From Gammaproteobacteria bacterium (lineage in GTDB: Bacteria; Pseudomonadota; Gammaproteobacteria; Steroidobacterales; Foliamicaceae), in assembly GCA_028821145.1 (NCBI GenBank), contig JAPPHC010000040.1, forward strand, positions 1 to 46,424: 46,424 nucleotides of DNA, written 5' to 3'. The notes under the pieces were generated by a model. It was not told where the DNA came from, did not search any database, and saw only the letters and a list, made by a program, of their open reading frames with translations. A program made the translations under genes and the position numbers. Shown here one piece after another: positions 8,797-19,131 of this stretch (positions are counted from its first letter, which is position 1; each line of letters starts with the position of its first letter).

Positions 8797-10893
8797 CTAA
8801 ACACCGGCGTAGCGGCCGCCTTCGCCGACCCAGCGGCTTATGAGCTGCTCCACCTCGGGGCCGTTTGCACGGAGCATTTCGTCGGCTATGCGCTGGGCCG
8901 GCTCCGCCAGCGCTCCGTCGCGCACCAGGTCGGCCACGCGGAACTGCAATGCGCCCGTCTGCCGGACACCGAGGATTTCGCCGGCGCCGCGCAATTCCAG
9001 GTCCTTGCGGGCGATCTCGAATCCATCGTTTGTATTTCGCATCGTGTTGAGTCTTTCCCGGGCCATTTCTCCCAGCGGGGACCGGTACATCAGAACGCAA
9101 TGGCTCAGGTCCGCACCCCGGCCCACGCGCCCGCGCAACTGGTGCAACTGGGCCAGACCCAGGCGTTCGGCGTTTTCCACGATCATCAGGCTGGCCTTCG
9201 GAATGTCCACGCCTACTTCGATGACCGTCGTGGCCACCAGCACGCCCAGCCTGCCGGCGGCGAACTCGCCCATTACCCGATCGCGCTCGCGCGGCGTTGC
9301 ACGGCCGTGCAGCAGGCCGACCCGTATGCCGGGCAGCGCTTCGCTCAACTCGCGGTGGGTGGGCTCGGCGGCCTGTGACTCGATGTAGTCCGATTCCTCG
9401 ATCAACGGGCACACCCAGTAAGCCTGCCTTCCGGCGCCGCAGGCCGCAGCCACCCTCTCGATGACTTCGTGGCGCCGCTCCTGCGAAATCAGCGCGGTGT
9501 TGACCGGCTGGCGTCCGGGCGGCATGTCCCGTATGGCGGAGATGTCCAGGCCCGCATAGAACGTCATGGCCAGCGACCGCGGGATCGGCGTGGCGGTGGT
9601 CACCAGCTGGTGTGGCGCCTGCCCGCCGACGGAGCCCTTTTCGACCAGGCTCAGCCGCTGATGGACCCCGAAGCGGTGCTGTTCGTCCACCACCACCAGT
9701 CCCAGTGACCGGTACCGGACGCCTTCCTGGAACAGGGCGTGCGTCCCGATCGCCAGCTGGGCATCACCGCCGGCAAGCTCGGCCTCGAATACCCGGCGTT
9801 CGGAGCGCGACATGCCGCCGGCCAGCCAGGCCAGGCGCACACCCAGCGGCGCAAGCCATTCCGACAGCGTGCGCATGTGCTGTTCCGCCAGCAATTCGGT
9901 GGGAGCCATGATTGCCGCCTGCCGCCCGGACTGAATCGCCGCAAGCACCGCGGCCGCGATCACCACGGTCTTACCGCAGCCGACATCGCCCTGCAGCAGA
10001 CGCATCATGGGCATGTCGCGAACCAGGTCGGCATCGACCTGTTCGATCGCCTGGCGCTGGCCCGGGGTCAGCGCGAAAGGCAGACGGCGCAGGAAACCCT
10101 CGCGGAGCGGGCCTTGGGGGGTCAACGGAAAAGCCTGGCGCTGCTGACCCGCTTCCCGCATCCTTCTCAAGCCCATATGCCAGGCCAGCATTTCTTCGAG
10201 CGCCATGCGCTTGCGGGCCGGATGCCGTCCGGACAGCAGCGTTTCCAGCGCCATGCCCTTCGGCGGACGATGCACGGTGCGCAAGGCGTCGTGCAGACCC
10301 GGAAAATCGAGCCCGGCCAGGAAACGGGCAGGAATCAGGTCCGGCAAGTCGTCCAGGGCATTCGCAAGCGCGTGATCGGTCAGTTTGCGAAGCCGGGGCT
10401 GGGTGACGCCCTCGGTGGAGGGATAGACGGGCGTAAGCCGATCCTGGACGGGCGCGGGTTCGGATTCACGCAGCCTTCGGTACTCGGGGTGAACGATCTC
10501 GTATCCCCTGGGCCCCTGGCGGACGTCGCCGTAGCACAGCAGGCGGGTCCCGGCGCTCAGGCCCGACTGTTGCTGCCGGGTGAAGTGAAAGAAGCGCAGC
10601 GTGATTTCCGCCGTCTCGTCGCGCAGCGCGCAGAGCAGGCTCCGGCGGCGGCCCATGATGACCCGGGCGTGGGCGATCATTCCCTCGATCTGCGCCCGCT
10701 GTCCGGGCCTGACCTCGATGATGGGGCGTATGCGGGTGCGGTCCTCGTAGCGGATCGGCAGCAGGAACAACAGGTCGCGTACCGTTCGCAGGCCCAGCCG
10801 CTCAAGCTTGCCGGCAATGGCAGGGCCGATGCCCGTGAGCGTAGTGAGTTTCGGGCTGTCTTCGACCGGCGGGGAGGCGGAATCGGCAGGCAA
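8797..10893 (-). CDS. recG: ATP-dependent DNA helicase RecG
   Basis: 698 residues. RecG remodels stalled replication forks and branched recombination intermediates. The N-terminal wedge/OB domain (TLTGIGPAIAGKLERLGL onward) precedes the two helicase domains: Walker A GDVGCGKT, then PTELLAEQH, the DEQH box (VVDEQHRFG), TATPIPRSLAM, and the C-terminal ATTVIEVGVDIP and QLRGRVGR motifs. The Cys in Walker A replaces the more common Ser and is a conservative change. The length matches the family. It is the last gene of the leftward gmk-rpoZ-spoT-ridA-recG block; E. coli has the same order with trmH where ridA is here. Confidence 0.97.
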   Translation of the reverse strand: MPADSASPPVEDSPKLTTLTGIGPAIAGKLERLGLRTVRDLLFLLPIRYEDRTRIRPIIEVRPGQRAQIEGMIAHARVIMGRRRSLLCALRDETAEITLRFFHFTRQQQSGLSAGTRLLCYGDVRQGPRGYEIVHPEYRRLRESEPAPVQDRLTPVYPSTEGVTQPRLRKLTDHALANALDDLPDLIPARFLAGLDFPGLHDALRTVHRPPKGMALETLLSGRHPARKRMALEEMLAWHMGLRRMREAGQQRQAFPLTPQGPLREGFLRRLPFALTPGQRQAIEQVDADLVRDMPMMRLLQGDVGCGKTVVIAAAVLAAIQSGRQAAIMAPTELLAEQHMRTLSEWLAPLGVRLAWLAGGMSRSERRVFEAELAGGDAQLAIGTHALFQEGVRYRSLGLVVVDEQHRFGVHQRLSLVEKGSVGGQAPHQLVTTATPIPRSLAMTFYAGLDISAIRDMPPGRQPVNTALISQERRHEVIERVAAACGAGRQAYWVCPLIEESDYIESQAAEPTHRELSEALPGIRVGLLHGRATPRERDRVMGEFAAGRLGVLVATTVIEVGVDIPKASLMIVENAERLGLAQLHQLRGRVGRGADLSHCVLMYRSPLGEMARERLNTMRNTNDGFEIARKDLELRGAGEILGVRQTGALQFRVADLVRDGALAEPAQRIADEMLRANGPEVEQLISRWVGEGGRYAGV

Positions 10894-10923
10894 CGGGCGA
10901 CGTGTTCCGCTAGCGAGTTCGTA

Positions 10924-11310
10924 CTACGGAACGACCAGAATCGCGTCGGCCTCTACCTGCGCGCCCCTGGGCAGTCCCGCCACCTCGATCGCGGCGCGGG
11001 CGGGAAAGGGCTGGGCAAACATCCCGGACATGACCTCGTTGACCAGTCCGAAATGGGCCAGGTCCACCAGAAACACCGTGATCTTCACGGCGTCCCTGCC
11101 GAGATCGCAACCGGCGGCCCTGGCCACCGCCGCCAGGTTGTCGAAAACCTGCCTGATCTGCGCGCCGATATCGCCTTCAACCATTTCGCCGGTCTCCGGG
11201 TCCAGCGGAATCTGCCCGGATACATAGCAGAAGCCGCCCGCGACGATGGCCTGTGAATAGGAACCGATCGCCGCCGGAGCGCGGGACGTGTGTACAGGGG
11301 TGCGTTGCAT
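10924..11310 (-). CDS. ridA: RidA/YjgF family enamine/imine deaminase
   Basis: 128 residues. RidA hydrolyses reactive 2-aminoacrylate and related enamines released by PLP enzymes, protecting the cell. The family core is clear: [25 protein letters not shown], then [11 protein letters not shown], and the C-terminal [18 protein letters not shown] with the substrate-binding Arg and the Glu. Start ATG 11310 gives the usual length; the frame continues to 11409 only inside spoT. It lies 37 bp after spoT and 30 bp before recG, so it is probably cotranscribed with both. Confidence 0.92.
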   Translation of the reverse strand: MQRTPVHTSRAPAAIGSYSQAIVAGGFCYVSGQIPLDPETGEMVEGDIGAQIRQVFDNLAAVARAAGCDLGRDAVKITVFLVDLAHFGLVNEVMSGMFAQPFPARAAIEVAGLPRGAQVEADAILVVP

Positions 11311-11347
11311 GGGCGACTCGGGGGTCAATAATATGCCAGACAGGGTA

Positions 11348-13498
11348 TTAAACACGCTGCACGCGATGCACGCTGGGCAGCGTGCGTATTGCCCGGATGA
11401 CCCGCGCAAGCCGGTCCCTGTCCTTGACCAGCACCGACAGGAACAGTTCGGTGCTTTCCTCGGGGCGGTCCTGCATGTTCACCTGGGCGATATTGTGGCC
11501 GGTCTCGGCCACGCGGGCGGCGACTTCCGCGAGCACGCCGGGCCGGTGATCGATATGGATGCGCAACCCGGACGGAAACTCCAGCCGGATGCGGCGTTTC
11601 CAGTTGACCGGGATCCAGCGGTCCTTGTGTTTGCGCTCGGCGCGGAAATTGCCGCAGGTGTTGCGATGAATGACGAATCCGCGCCCGCTGGAAGTATGTC
11701 CCACCACTTCGTCGCCCGGTATCGGATAGCAGCATTTGCCGTAAGTCACCACCATGCCCTCGGCGCCGGCGATGTCCACGGGCGTCAGCTCGCGCTGCCG
11801 GTCGCCGGCCCGTTTCCTTCCGGGATTCATGACCACGGCCGCCGCCAGGGTCGCCAGGCGTTCCCCCAGGCCGATCTGTTCGTAAAGTTCCTGGCGGCTT
11901 GTGACCCCGAGCTCCTTGAGCGCTTCCTCTAGCGGGCCACGCCCCATCTTGCGCAGCGAAGATCCCCGGTCGGCCAGCGCCTGGTTCAGCAGCACGGCGC
12001 CAACCTCGCGGGCCTCCCTGGTCTGGGTGTTCTTCAGGTAATCGAGAATGGCCGAGCGGGCCTTGGCCGTGGCGACGTATTCCAGCCAGCCGGCGTTCGG
12101 ATGCGCGTTGCGCGACGTGAGTATCTGCACGTTCTGGCCGTTCTTCAACTGCGAGCGCAGCGGCGTCACCTGGCCGTCCACCCGCGCCGCGACGCAGCGG
12201 TGCCCGACATCGGTATGCACGGCATACGCGAAATCCAGGCAGGTGGCGCCCCGCGGCAGGCGAAGGATCTCGCCCTTGGGCGTGAACACGTAAACCTTGT
12301 CGGGGAACAGGTCCACCTTTACGTGATCGTAGAACTCCTCCTCCTGGGCGGTGGCCTGCATTTCGGTAATGCGCCGCAGCCATTCCTGGGTGCGGAACTG
12401 CGCCGGGAGCACGCTCTTGTCCTCGGCCTTGTACTGCCAGTGCGCGGCGATTCCGCCTTCCGCCACGCGATGCATCTCGGGCGTGCGGATCTGAAATTCC
12501 AGCGGCATGCCTTCCGGGCCCAGCAGCACCGTGTGCAGCGACTGGTAACCGTTCACGCGCGGGATCGCGATGTAATCCTTGAACCTGCCCGGCATCGGGC
12601 GGAACAACTGGTGCGCAATGCCAAGGCACCGATAGCAGGCGTCGATGTCCGGAACGATGACGCGCAGGCCGAAGACATCCGCGATTTCCTTGAATGTCAG
12701 CTGCTTCTCGCGCATCTTGTTATAGATGCTGTAGGCGGACTTGGCCCGGGCGGAAATGCTGCCTTCCAGGTTGGCCGATTTGAGCGCACGCCGCAGGCGG
12801 TCCGAAACGCGCCTGAGCACCGCGCGCGGGTGCCTGGGCCGCTGGTTCAGGTGCCGGTTGATCACCCGGTAACGCTGCGGCCATGCGTAGCGAAAACCCA
12901 GGTCCTCCATCTCCCGGCGAATCGTGCGAATGCCCAGGCGATTGGCGATGGGCGCGTAGATCTCCAGCGTCTCGCGCGCGATTCGTTGCTGGCGTTCCCG
13001 GTCCAGCGCGTCCAGCGTTCGCATGTTGTGCAGGCGGTCGGCCAGCTTGACCAGGATGACGCGGATGTCATCGACCATGGCCAGCATCATCTTGCGGAAA
13101 CTGGCCGCCTGGGTTTCCGAATGACCGGCTTTCCTCAGGCGGGTCAGCTTGGTTACGCCGTCAACGATCGCGGCCACCTGCTGCCCGAAATGGTCTTCAA
13201 GATTGACCCTGAGCGTAGGCGTATCTTCGATTACGTCATGCAACAGCGCGGCGATTATGGTTTCCGAGTCCAGCCGCAGCTGGGCGAGGATGGTGGCGAC
13301 GGCGACCGGATGGGAAATGTACGGCTCGCCGGAACGCCGCCGCTGATCGTGATGGGCGCGCGCACCGTATTCGTAGGCCTGCCGCACCTGGTCGCGCTCT
13401 TCCTCGGACAGGTAGTCCAGGTCGGCGAGCAGCCTGCGGATGCCGCCGCCGGATACCCGGATTTTCTGCGTGCCGGGCAGAACAACCGCCTGCTGCAT
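11348..13498 (-). CDS. spoT: SpoT/Rel bifunctional (p)ppGpp synthetase/hydrolase
   Basis: 716 residues. It makes and degrades (p)ppGpp, the stringent-response alarmone. The N-terminal HD hydrolase domain has its metal ligands (H50 region, H63, HD at 87-88, and D154 in [12 protein letters not shown]). The synthetase domain carries RFKDYIAIP, whose RxKD charge pattern marks the bifunctional SpoT/Rel type rather than RelA, then NGYQSLHT and EFQIRT. A TGS domain (residues about 395-460) and a C-terminal ACT domain (about 640-716) complete the standard architecture. It sits between rpoZ and ridA in the conserved gmk-rpoZ-spoT order. Confidence 0.96.
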   Translation of the reverse strand: MQQAVVLPGTQKIRVSGGGIRRLLADLDYLSEEERDQVRQAYEYGARAHHDQRRRSGEPYISHPVAVATILAQLRLDSETIIAALLHDVIEDTPTLRVNLEDHFGQQVAAIVDGVTKLTRLRKAGHSETQAASFRKMMLAMVDDIRVILVKLADRLHNMRTLDALDRERQQRIARETLEIYAPIANRLGIRTIRREMEDLGFRYAWPQRYRVINRHLNQRPRHPRAVLRRVSDRLRRALKSANLEGSISARAKSAYSIYNKMREKQLTFKEIADVFGLRVIVPDIDACYRCLGIAHQLFRPMPGRFKDYIAIPRVNGYQSLHTVLLGPEGMPLEFQIRTPEMHRVAEGGIAAHWQYKAEDKSVLPAQFRTQEWLRRITEMQATAQEEEFYDHVKVDLFPDKVYVFTPKGEILRLPRGATCLDFAYAVHTDVGHRCVAARVDGQVTPLRSQLKNGQNVQILTSRNAHPNAGWLEYVATAKARSAILDYLKNTQTREAREVGAVLLNQALADRGSSLRKMGRGPLEEALKELGVTSRQELYEQIGLGERLATLAAAVVMNPGRKRAGDRQRELTPVDIAGAEGMVVTYGKCCYPIPGDEVVGHTSSGRGFVIHRNTCGNFRAERKHKDRWIPVNWKRRIRLEFPSGLRIHIDHRPGVLAEVAARVAETGHNIAQVNMQDRPEESTELFLSVLVKDRDRLARVIRAIRTLPSVHRVQRV

Positions 13499-13576
13499 GG
13501 TTCTTGCCGTGTCCCCGGTTACGGGATGGCGGACGCTCGGACCTTGGACTGCCGGTACAAGCGCCGGCCGTCCGAC

Positions 13577-13828
13577 CTAATACTCGCGAACTTCTCCCGG
13601 AGTCGCGAATGCTTCCTCGACGGACCTTTCCTGCTCGTTGAGGCTTTCTTCCGTAACAAGCCCGGCCGCGATCTCGCGCAGCGCGACCACCGAGGGCTTT
13701 TCGTTCTCGCGCGGAACCAGGGGCTCGGCGCCGTTGGCAAGCCTGCGCGCGCGCGTAGCCGCCACGCGAACGAGGTCGAAAATGTTCTCGATCCGCTGCT
13801 GGCAGTCTTCTACGGTAATTCGCGCCAT
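13577..13828 (-). CDS. rpoZ: RNA polymerase omega subunit
   Basis: 83 residues. Omega helps assembly and stability of RNA polymerase and, in proteobacteria, forms part of a ppGpp-binding site. The N-terminus [20 protein letters not shown] and the following helix [11 protein letters not shown] are family signatures, then [15 protein letters not shown]. The C-terminal tail is acidic and variable, as usual. It lies between gmk and spoT, the normal gammaproteobacterial arrangement, and is probably cotranscribed with them. Confidence 0.96.
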   Translation of the reverse strand: MARITVEDCQQRIENIFDLVRVAATRARRLANGAEPLVPRENEKPSVVALREIAAGLVTEESLNEQERSVEEAFATPGEVREY

Positions 13829-13894
13829 TGCCTTTGCTCTGTGGAGAAGTCCTTACCCGGAATTCTGCATCACTACGCCTGCCGCCGCAAGGTA

Positions 13895-14518
13895 CTACCA
13901 GTCGCCGGCCCCGATAAGTTCTTCGACGCGCGCCCGGTGCCTTTCGTCGGACACCGCGTACTGCGCCCCGTCGCCCTTCAGGATCTTCGACATCCTGCGG
14001 CAGGTCTCATCGATGTCGTCATTCACGAGCACGTAGTGAAAGTCGGTCCACTTCCGTACGTCGTGGCGCGCTTCGGAAAACCTCCGCTCCACCACCTCCG
14101 GCTTGTCGGTGTTGCGGCCCCTGAGGCGCTTCTCCAGTTCGTCGCGGGAAGGCGGCAGAAGGAAAATACACTGCGCGTCGGGCTTCGCGCGGCGCACCTG
14201 CTCGGCGCCCTGCCAGTCGATTTCCAGGATTACCTGGCGGCCGCTTGCAAGTTTCTCGTTTACCTCCCGCCGGCTGGTGCCATAGCGGTTGCCGAATACG
14301 TCTGCGTGTTCCAGAAACCCGTCATAGCCGCGGATTTCATCGAAGGCGGTATCGCTGACAAAGTAATAGTCCCGCTGGTCCTGCTCCTGTTCGCGGGGCG
14401 GGCGCGTGGTGTGTGAAACCGCCAGGCTGACGCCCGGGTTCTCCTCGACCAAACGCTTGACGATCGTGGTCTTGCCGGTGCCCGAGGGGGCGGAAACGAC
14501 AAACAGGCGGGGCGTCAC
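13895..14518 (-). CDS. gmk: Guanylate kinase
   Basis: 207 residues. It converts GMP to GDP with ATP. The P-loop SAPSGTGKTT is at the N-terminus, followed by SHTTRPPREQEQDQRDYYFV (GMP-binding), EIDWQGAEQVRR and the lid region RGRNTDKPEVVERR. The start is GTG 14518, which overlaps the yicC stop in a GTGA junction and puts the P-loop at the normal distance from the N-terminus; upstream ATGs in this frame lie inside yicC. The overlap suggests translational coupling with yicC. Confidence 0.95.
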   Translation of the reverse strand: MTPRLFVVSAPSGTGKTTIVKRLVEENPGVSLAVSHTTRPPREQEQDQRDYYFVSDTAFDEIRGYDGFLEHADVFGNRYGTSRREVNEKLASGRQVILEIDWQGAEQVRRAKPDAQCIFLLPPSRDELEKRLRGRNTDKPEVVERRFSEARHDVRKWTDFHYVLVNDDIDETCRRMSKILKGDGAQYAVSDERHRARVEELIGAGDW

Positions 14519-15381
14519 AGGATATTCTGGGCCTGCTCGCGCATTTGCTCGACGAGAACCCGCATATCCACGGCTTCGTGCGTTCCGCGCGCGTCTCCCG
14601 ACTTGGCGGCCAGCGTATTGGTCTCGCGGCCGATTTCCTGGAGAAGGAAATTCACCCGCTTTCCGACCGGTTCGCTGTCCTTGAGCGCGGACCGCAGCGC
14701 CACGAGGTGGGCTTCCAGCCGATCGAGCTCCTCGCTGATGTCGTAGCGCATCAGCAGCAGCGCCACTTCCTTCTCCAGGCGCTCGGCATCGACCCGCACC
14801 CTGATCGCGTCGAGGCGTTCCGTCATGCGGACCATGGCCCGCTCTCTGAGTTCGGGCGTGCGGGAACGGAACTTCTTGAGGATCTTGTCCATCTTGGAGC
14901 AGCGGCTCTCGATGGATTTCTTCAGTTTCCTGCCCTCGCTGGCCTGGGTCGCGCGCAGGGTGTCGACTGCCTTGTGCAGTAATTTGCGGACCTCTCCGGA
15001 CATGTGGCTCTGGTCGGCGGAATGTTCCTCGATCACGCCCGGCCAACGCATGACGTCAAGCGGGCTGACCGCCGCCGGACGGCGCATCTGCTCCGCCAGG
15101 ACCCGCGCGTATCCGATGACCCGCACCGCCAGGCCGGTATTGACCTTGATCCGGTCGGCGAACTTTTCCGCCGGGCGCCAGCTCAGGCGGGCGTCAACGT
15201 GCCCGCGCCCGACGTGGGTCGCCAGCAGATTGCGTATCTCGGGCTCCATCTCGCGAAACGCGCTGGGCATGCGGACTTCGACATCCAGATGGCGATGGTT
15301 GACCGACTTCAATTCCCACTGCAGCCAGCCACTCTCGCTGCGGTATTCCTCTTTGGCATAGCCAGTCATGCTGCGAATCAT
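14515..15381 (-). CDS. yicC: YicC/YloC family endoribonuclease
   Basis: 288 residues. YicC-family proteins are endoribonucleases linked to RNA turnover and stationary phase. The N-terminus MIRSMTGYAKEE and LKSVNHRHLDVEVRMP are diagnostic, as is the C-terminal part with GKRVNFLLQEIGRETNTLA and AVDMRVLVEQMREQAQN. Length matches the family. It is the first gene of the leftward block and is divergent from rph across a 126 bp gap; its stop overlaps the gmk start by 4 bp. Confidence 0.95.
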   Translation of the reverse strand: MIRSMTGYAKEEYRSESGWLQWELKSVNHRHLDVEVRMPSAFREMEPEIRNLLATHVGRGHVDARLSWRPAEKFADRIKVNTGLAVRVIGYARVLAEQMRRPAAVSPLDVMRWPGVIEEHSADQSHMSGEVRKLLHKAVDTLRATQASEGRKLKKSIESRCSKMDKILKKFRSRTPELRERAMVRMTERLDAIRVRVDAERLEKEVALLLMRYDISEELDRLEAHLVALRSALKDSEPVGKRVNFLLQEIGRETNTLAAKSGDARGTHEAVDMRVLVEQMREQAQNIL

Positions 15382-15507
15382 TGAAACGGCCTTTTTCTGC
15401 CCCCGCCCAATTAATGCCGGCTAATTTTAGCTTCGCTCCGAGGTATAGGTAGCGGAAACGAGGCCCGAATGCAAAAAGTCGCGGCCGGCGCTAACATATT
15501 TGGACAG

Positions 15508-16245
15508 ATGCGCACAAAATCCACTTCCGCCGTGCGCCGTCCCAGTGGCCGAAAACCGGACCGGATGCGCACTGTCGCGTTCGAGACCGGCTACACGACC
15601 CATCCCGGCGGCTCGGTTCTCGCCCGTTTCGGCGAAACGCGCGTGCTTTGCACGGCAAGCGTGGAAGCCACGGTCCCGCATTTCCTGCGCGGCAGCGGCC
15701 GCGGTTGGGTAACTGCGGAATACGGCATGCTGCCGGGGGCCACGCACACGCGCAGCCGCCGGGAGGCCAGCAGCGGCCGCCAATCGGGACGCACGATGGA
15801 AATCCAGCGCCTGATCGGACGCTCGCTGCGCGCCTGCGTGGATTTCGAAGCTCTCGGCGAACATACGATCGTCGTCGATTGCGATGTCATACAGGCCGAC
15901 GGCGGGACGCGCACGGCCGCGATATCCGGGGGCTGGCTGGCGCTGAGCCTGGCCTGCAGCCGGCGCTCATGGCGGCGCAGGTTCGCCCGTTACCCGCTGC
16001 ACGGGCAGGTGGCGGCGGTGTCCGTCGGACTGTATCGCGGGCTTGAAGTGCTGGACCTCGACTACGCCGAGGATTCCGAGGCCGAGGCCGACGTCAACGT
16101 GGTGATGAACGAGGCCGGGGGCATCATCGAGGTGCAGGGCACGGCCGAGGCGCACGCGTTTCTGCGCGAGGAACTGGACCGCATGCTCGACCTTGCGGCC
16201 GACGGCATCAAGCAGGTCCTGGCGGCCCAGGAAGAGGCGCTCTAG
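15508..16245 (+). CDS. rph: Ribonuclease PH
   Basis: 245 residues. A phosphorolytic 3'-exoribonuclease that trims tRNA 3' ends. Signatures are [11 protein letters not shown] at the N-terminus, [14 protein letters not shown], the phosphate-binding [16 protein letters not shown], and [15 protein letters not shown] with the catalytic acidic residue. Start ATG 15508 gives the standard RNase PH length; ATG 15469 in the same frame would add 13 residues unlike the family. rph normally pairs with rdgB; here an opposite-strand gene lies between them. The last 4 bp overlap that gene. Confidence 0.95.
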   Translation: MRTKSTSAVRRPSGRKPDRMRTVAFETGYTTHPGGSVLARFGETRVLCTASVEATVPHFLRGSGRGWVTAEYGMLPGATHTRSRREASSGRQSGRTMEIQRLIGRSLRACVDFEALGEHTIVVDCDVIQADGGTRTAAISGGWLALSLACSRRSWRRRFARYPLHGQVAAVSVGLYRGLEVLDLDYAEDSEAEADVNVVMNEAGGIIEVQGTAEAHAFLREELDRMLDLAADGIKQVLAAQEEAL

Positions 16246-18212
16246 AGTTCTTGCGCCAGGCGGGCGCCGTCCTGAACCGCCGCCCAGATGGACCGGGGAG
16301 CGACGCAGTCGCCGATTGCGCTTACTCCTTCGGGCGCCGGGTTGGCGACCGCGCCCATGGACAGCACCAGGGCGTCGAAGGATCCCAACTCCTTGCCGTC
16401 CGTCGTTATGGCGGTGTCGTCCCTCACCTCTTTCACGAATGTGCCGGCGCAAACTTCAACGCCCGCGGATTCGAGGCGGCGGGTAACCAGGGGCAGTTCT
16501 CCGGTCAGGGACAGCTCCGGGTCGCCGAACAGGGCGCTGGCCGTGGCGACGGTCACGCCGGAAACGCCGTCCATCGCTGCCAGGTATTCCACCAGGTTGA
16601 CTGCCGGCCAGTTCCCTTCCTCGTCGATCACCAGGACGCTTCCCGAGACTGACTCCTTGCCGGCCAGGATGTCGCGACCGTGAGGCAGCCGCTGCGCGCC
16701 GGGAATGCCGTCGGTCATACGCGGCCGATTGCGCCAGAGCCAAGTCCAGCCGGGCGAGCCGCCGGTGGCCCAGACGATCTCGTTTGCATCCAGTTCCGCC
16801 GGATCATGGATCGCGGTGTTCAACCGTACCGTAACGCCCAGCCGGGCAAGTTCCCGCTCCCACCATCGAAGTGCCGGCAGCATCTCCTCGCGGTGTGGGC
16901 ATATCGCGGCGAGGCGCAGGGCGCCGCCGAGTTCCCCGGTGGCTTCATACAAGGTAACGGCGTGGCCGCGCCGCGCCGCAACGCGGGCGCATTCGAGTCC
17001 GGCCGGTCCGCCTCCCACGACGGCGATGTGCTTGCGGCTCGGGGCCGGCGCCCCGCGGGGCAGTTCGAACTCCCGTCCCGCCGCCGCGTTGATGTTGCAC
17101 CCGGCCGGCAGGGCGAGCATCGCGAAGCCCAGACAGACCTGGTTGCAGGACATGCAGGGACGAATGCGCTCCTCCTCGCCCCGGCGCACCTTCAGGACCC
17201 AGTCGGGATCGGCGATGAAGGCGCGGGCCATGGCCACGATGTCGGCCTGGCCGTTGGCAACGACGGCCTCGGCTTCATCGGGGCTGCGGATGCGCCCGGC
17301 CACGGTGACCGGAACCGGCAGGGCCTCCGTGAAGCGCGCAGACTGCTCCGCCAGTTGGACCCGCGGATAGCCCATGGGTGAAATGGTCTCCGCAAAATTG
17401 GCGTTCGAACCGCTCATGACGCTTATGTAGTCGGTTACGCCCGCCTCGGCAATCGTCACCATGGCGGCCAGGGATTCTTCGATGCCGTAGCCGTCCGGGT
17501 CCCCCGGAATGGCGTGGAAGACCGACGTGCGCAAACCCACGGCCACCTGTCCGGAAACTCTCTTTCTTATCGCTTCCAGAACCTCGACGACGAAGCGGCA
17601 GCGGTTCGCCACCGACCCGCCGTAGCCGTCGGTCCTGTGATTGAGTTGCGGACTGAGAAACGAACCGAGCAGGTAGTCGGACGCGGTCTGGACCTCGATA
17701 ACGTCAATGCCCGCCCTGGCGCAGCGCTCGGCCGCGTCGGCGTAATAGCCCACCATGTCCCTGATCTCGGCAACGGAAATGGCCTTGGGCACCTGGCCGA
17801 TCTGCACGGAAGGAATCGCCGACGGCGCCAGCGCGACCGCGCCACGCCCGAAAGGAACGTTGTGGCCGCCGTGCCAGAGGATGATGGACAGCCTGGATCC
17901 GGCCTCGTGGACCGCCTCGGCGGTGCGGGCCAGGGGGTCGATGATTTCGTCCCGCCACAGTTCCAGCTGTCCGGTCCAGGTCAGGCTGTCGGGATGCACC
18001 GGTGCGGACTCGATACCCACCAGCGCGGCCCCTCCCCGGGCCCGCCGCACCAGGTAGGCATGGTAGCGCTCGGTCATCAGGCCGGATGAGTCCCCGTGCA
18101 CCATGGAGTGCCCGGGAATGATCACCCGGTGATCCAATTGCACCGGCCCCAGCGAGATCGGCGTGAATAGGTGAGGGTAGCGAAGCTCGGGCGGCGTCGC
18201 GGGATCCGGCAT
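16242..18212 (-). CDS. Old-yellow-enzyme-type Fe-S flavoprotein oxidoreductase (2,4-dienoyl-CoA reductase-like)
   Basis: 656 residues. The order is an FMN-binding TIM barrel (about residues 15-350; ILWHGGHN near 112-118 and [11 protein letters not shown] near 197-207), a [4Fe-4S] cluster motif with Cys353, Cys356, Cys360 and Cys372, then a FAD/NAD(P) domain beginning at [12 protein letters not shown] (near 398). This is the layout of 2,4-dienoyl-CoA reductase, trimethylamine dehydrogenase and bile-acid BaiCD-type reductases. The substrate cannot be assigned. Start ATG 18212 fits the family; a longer frame to 18362 overlaps rdgB. It sits antisense between rph and rdgB, overlapping rph by 4 bp. 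Confidence 0.87.
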   Translation of the reverse strand: MPDPATPPELRYPHLFTPISLGPVQLDHRVIIPGHSMVHGDSSGLMTERYHAYLVRRARGGAALVGIESAPVHPDSLTWTGQLELWRDEIIDPLARTAEAVHEAGSRLSIILWHGGHNVPFGRGAVALAPSAIPSVQIGQVPKAISVAEIRDMVGYYADAAERCARAGIDVIEVQTASDYLLGSFLSPQLNHRTDGYGGSVANRCRFVVEVLEAIRKRVSGQVAVGLRTSVFHAIPGDPDGYGIEESLAAMVTIAEAGVTDYISVMSGSNANFAETISPMGYPRVQLAEQSARFTEALPVPVTVAGRIRSPDEAEAVVANGQADIVAMARAFIADPDWVLKVRRGEEERIRPCMSCNQVCLGFAMLALPAGCNINAAAGREFELPRGAPAPSRKHIAVVGGGPAGLECARVAARRGHAVTLYEATGELGGALRLAAICPHREEMLPALRWWERELARLGVTVRLNTAIHDPAELDANEIVWATGGSPGWTWLWRNRPRMTDGIPGAQRLPHGRDILAGKESVSGSVLVIDEEGNWPAVNLVEYLAAMDGVSGVTVATASALFGDPELSLTGELPLVTRRLESAGVEVCAGTFVKEVRDDTAITTDGKELGSFDALVLSMGAVANPAPEGVSAIGDCVAPRSIWAAVQDGARLAQEL

Positions 18213-18281
18213 GCGTTCGTTTCCTGCGTTCGGGCGCAAAGAATATCGCACCCTGCCGCCATTAAACTTGCTCGTGCTGAA

Positions 18282-18896
18282 ATGACCACTATCCGAAGCG
18301 CCGTACTGGCCTCGGGCAACCCCGGCAAGCTGCGCGAGCTCCGCGAGTTGCTCAAGGAGCAAATCCGCTTGATTGACATGCGGGAACTCGGTCTCGCGGC
18401 AGCGGAGGAGACCGGTTCAAGCTTCGAGGAAAATGCCCGGCTGAAGGCCTTCGCCGCTGCCGCGCAATCCGGTCTGCCGGCGCTCAGCGATGACTCGGGC
18501 CTGGAAGTGGACGCACTGGGCGGCGCGCCGGGGATTTATTCCGCCCGCTACGCCGGAGACGATGGAAACGCCCGGGCCAACATCCGGAAACTGCTGAAGG
18601 ATCTTGAGGGCGTGCCGGCCGGGAACCGGACCGCCCGCTTCCGCTGCGTGCTGGTCCTGGCCACGCCCGATAACGAACACGCTCCCCTGGTTGCCGAGGG
18701 CGTCTGGGAAGGACGCATAGCCGAGAGGGCCGAAGGACGCCGGGGGTTCGGATACGATCCGGTATTCCTCGACGGACGCACGGGCAGGTGCGCGGCGCTG
18801 ATGAGCGCCGCGGAAAAAGGACTCAGAAGCCATCGCGGACTGGCGGCCCGCGAGCTGGTACGGCTGCTGGAAAGTCGGTGCGCGGGGACGGGATAA
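18282..18896 (+). CDS. rdgB: RdgB/HAM1 dITP/XTP pyrophosphatase
   Basis: 204 residues. It removes non-canonical purine triphosphates (ITP, dITP, XTP) from the nucleotide pool. Signatures: LASGNPGKLRELRELL at the N-terminus, ETGSSFEENARLKA, DDSGLEVDALGGAPGIYSAR, and GFGYDPVF near the C-terminus. Start ATG 18282 gives the usual length and places the first strand at residue 5. The gene pairs with rph in most gammaproteobacteria, and does so here apart from the inserted opposite-strand gene. Confidence 0.95.
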   Translation: MTTIRSAVLASGNPGKLRELRELLKEQIRLIDMRELGLAAAEETGSSFEENARLKAFAAAAQSGLPALSDDSGLEVDALGGAPGIYSARYAGDDGNARANIRKLLKDLEGVPAGNRTARFRCVLVLATPDNEHAPLVAEGVWEGRIAERAEGRRGFGYDPVFLDGRTGRCAALMSAAEKGLRSHRGLAARELVRLLESRCAGTG

Positions 18897-18915
18897 TATG
18901 CCCACCGCCAGGCAG

Positions 18916-19113
18916 TTATTCACACCCGGCGAAAAATCGTATTGCGCAGTTCACATTGCGGCAACTTTCGCACAACATCTTTGCTAACCTTTCCTAAACT
19001 ATTGATATTAGATGGCTTTCCCGAATCTGCTGAAATCTTCCCCCGCTGTGGAAAACCGCGAGGGCCAATAGAGCCAAGGGCTTCGGGCAATGTTGTCCAC
19101 AAACTTATCCACA
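18916..19113. other. Cluster of DnaA-box-like sites; possible replication origin or DnaA-controlled region
   Basis: The gap between rdgB and the MFS gene (18897-19131) is markedly AT-richer than its surroundings. It contains TTATTCACA at 18916-18924 and TTATCCACA at 19105-19113, both perfect matches to the DnaA box TTATNCACA. TTGTCCACA at 19093-19101 and, on the minus strand, TTTTCCACA at 19047-19055 each differ by one base, and TTTCGCACA at 18966-18974 differs by two. An AT-rich run lies at 18976-19014. No dnaA, dnaN or gidA gene is in the window, so an origin role is only a possibility; DnaA titration or promoter control are alternatives. Confidence 0.45.
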
Positions 19114-19131
19114 TGACCTGGAAACGGTAGC

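Noticed and set aside
12101-14416. A 771-residue plus-strand open frame
   Set aside because: It is antisense to spoT, rpoZ and gmk, which have clear family motifs; long opposite frames are expected in GC-rich coding DNA.
18897-19131. A tRNA, small RNA gene or CRISPR repeat in the AT-rich gap
   Set aside because: No cloverleaf, repeat-spacer pattern or terminator could be found; only the DnaA-like 9-mers stand out.
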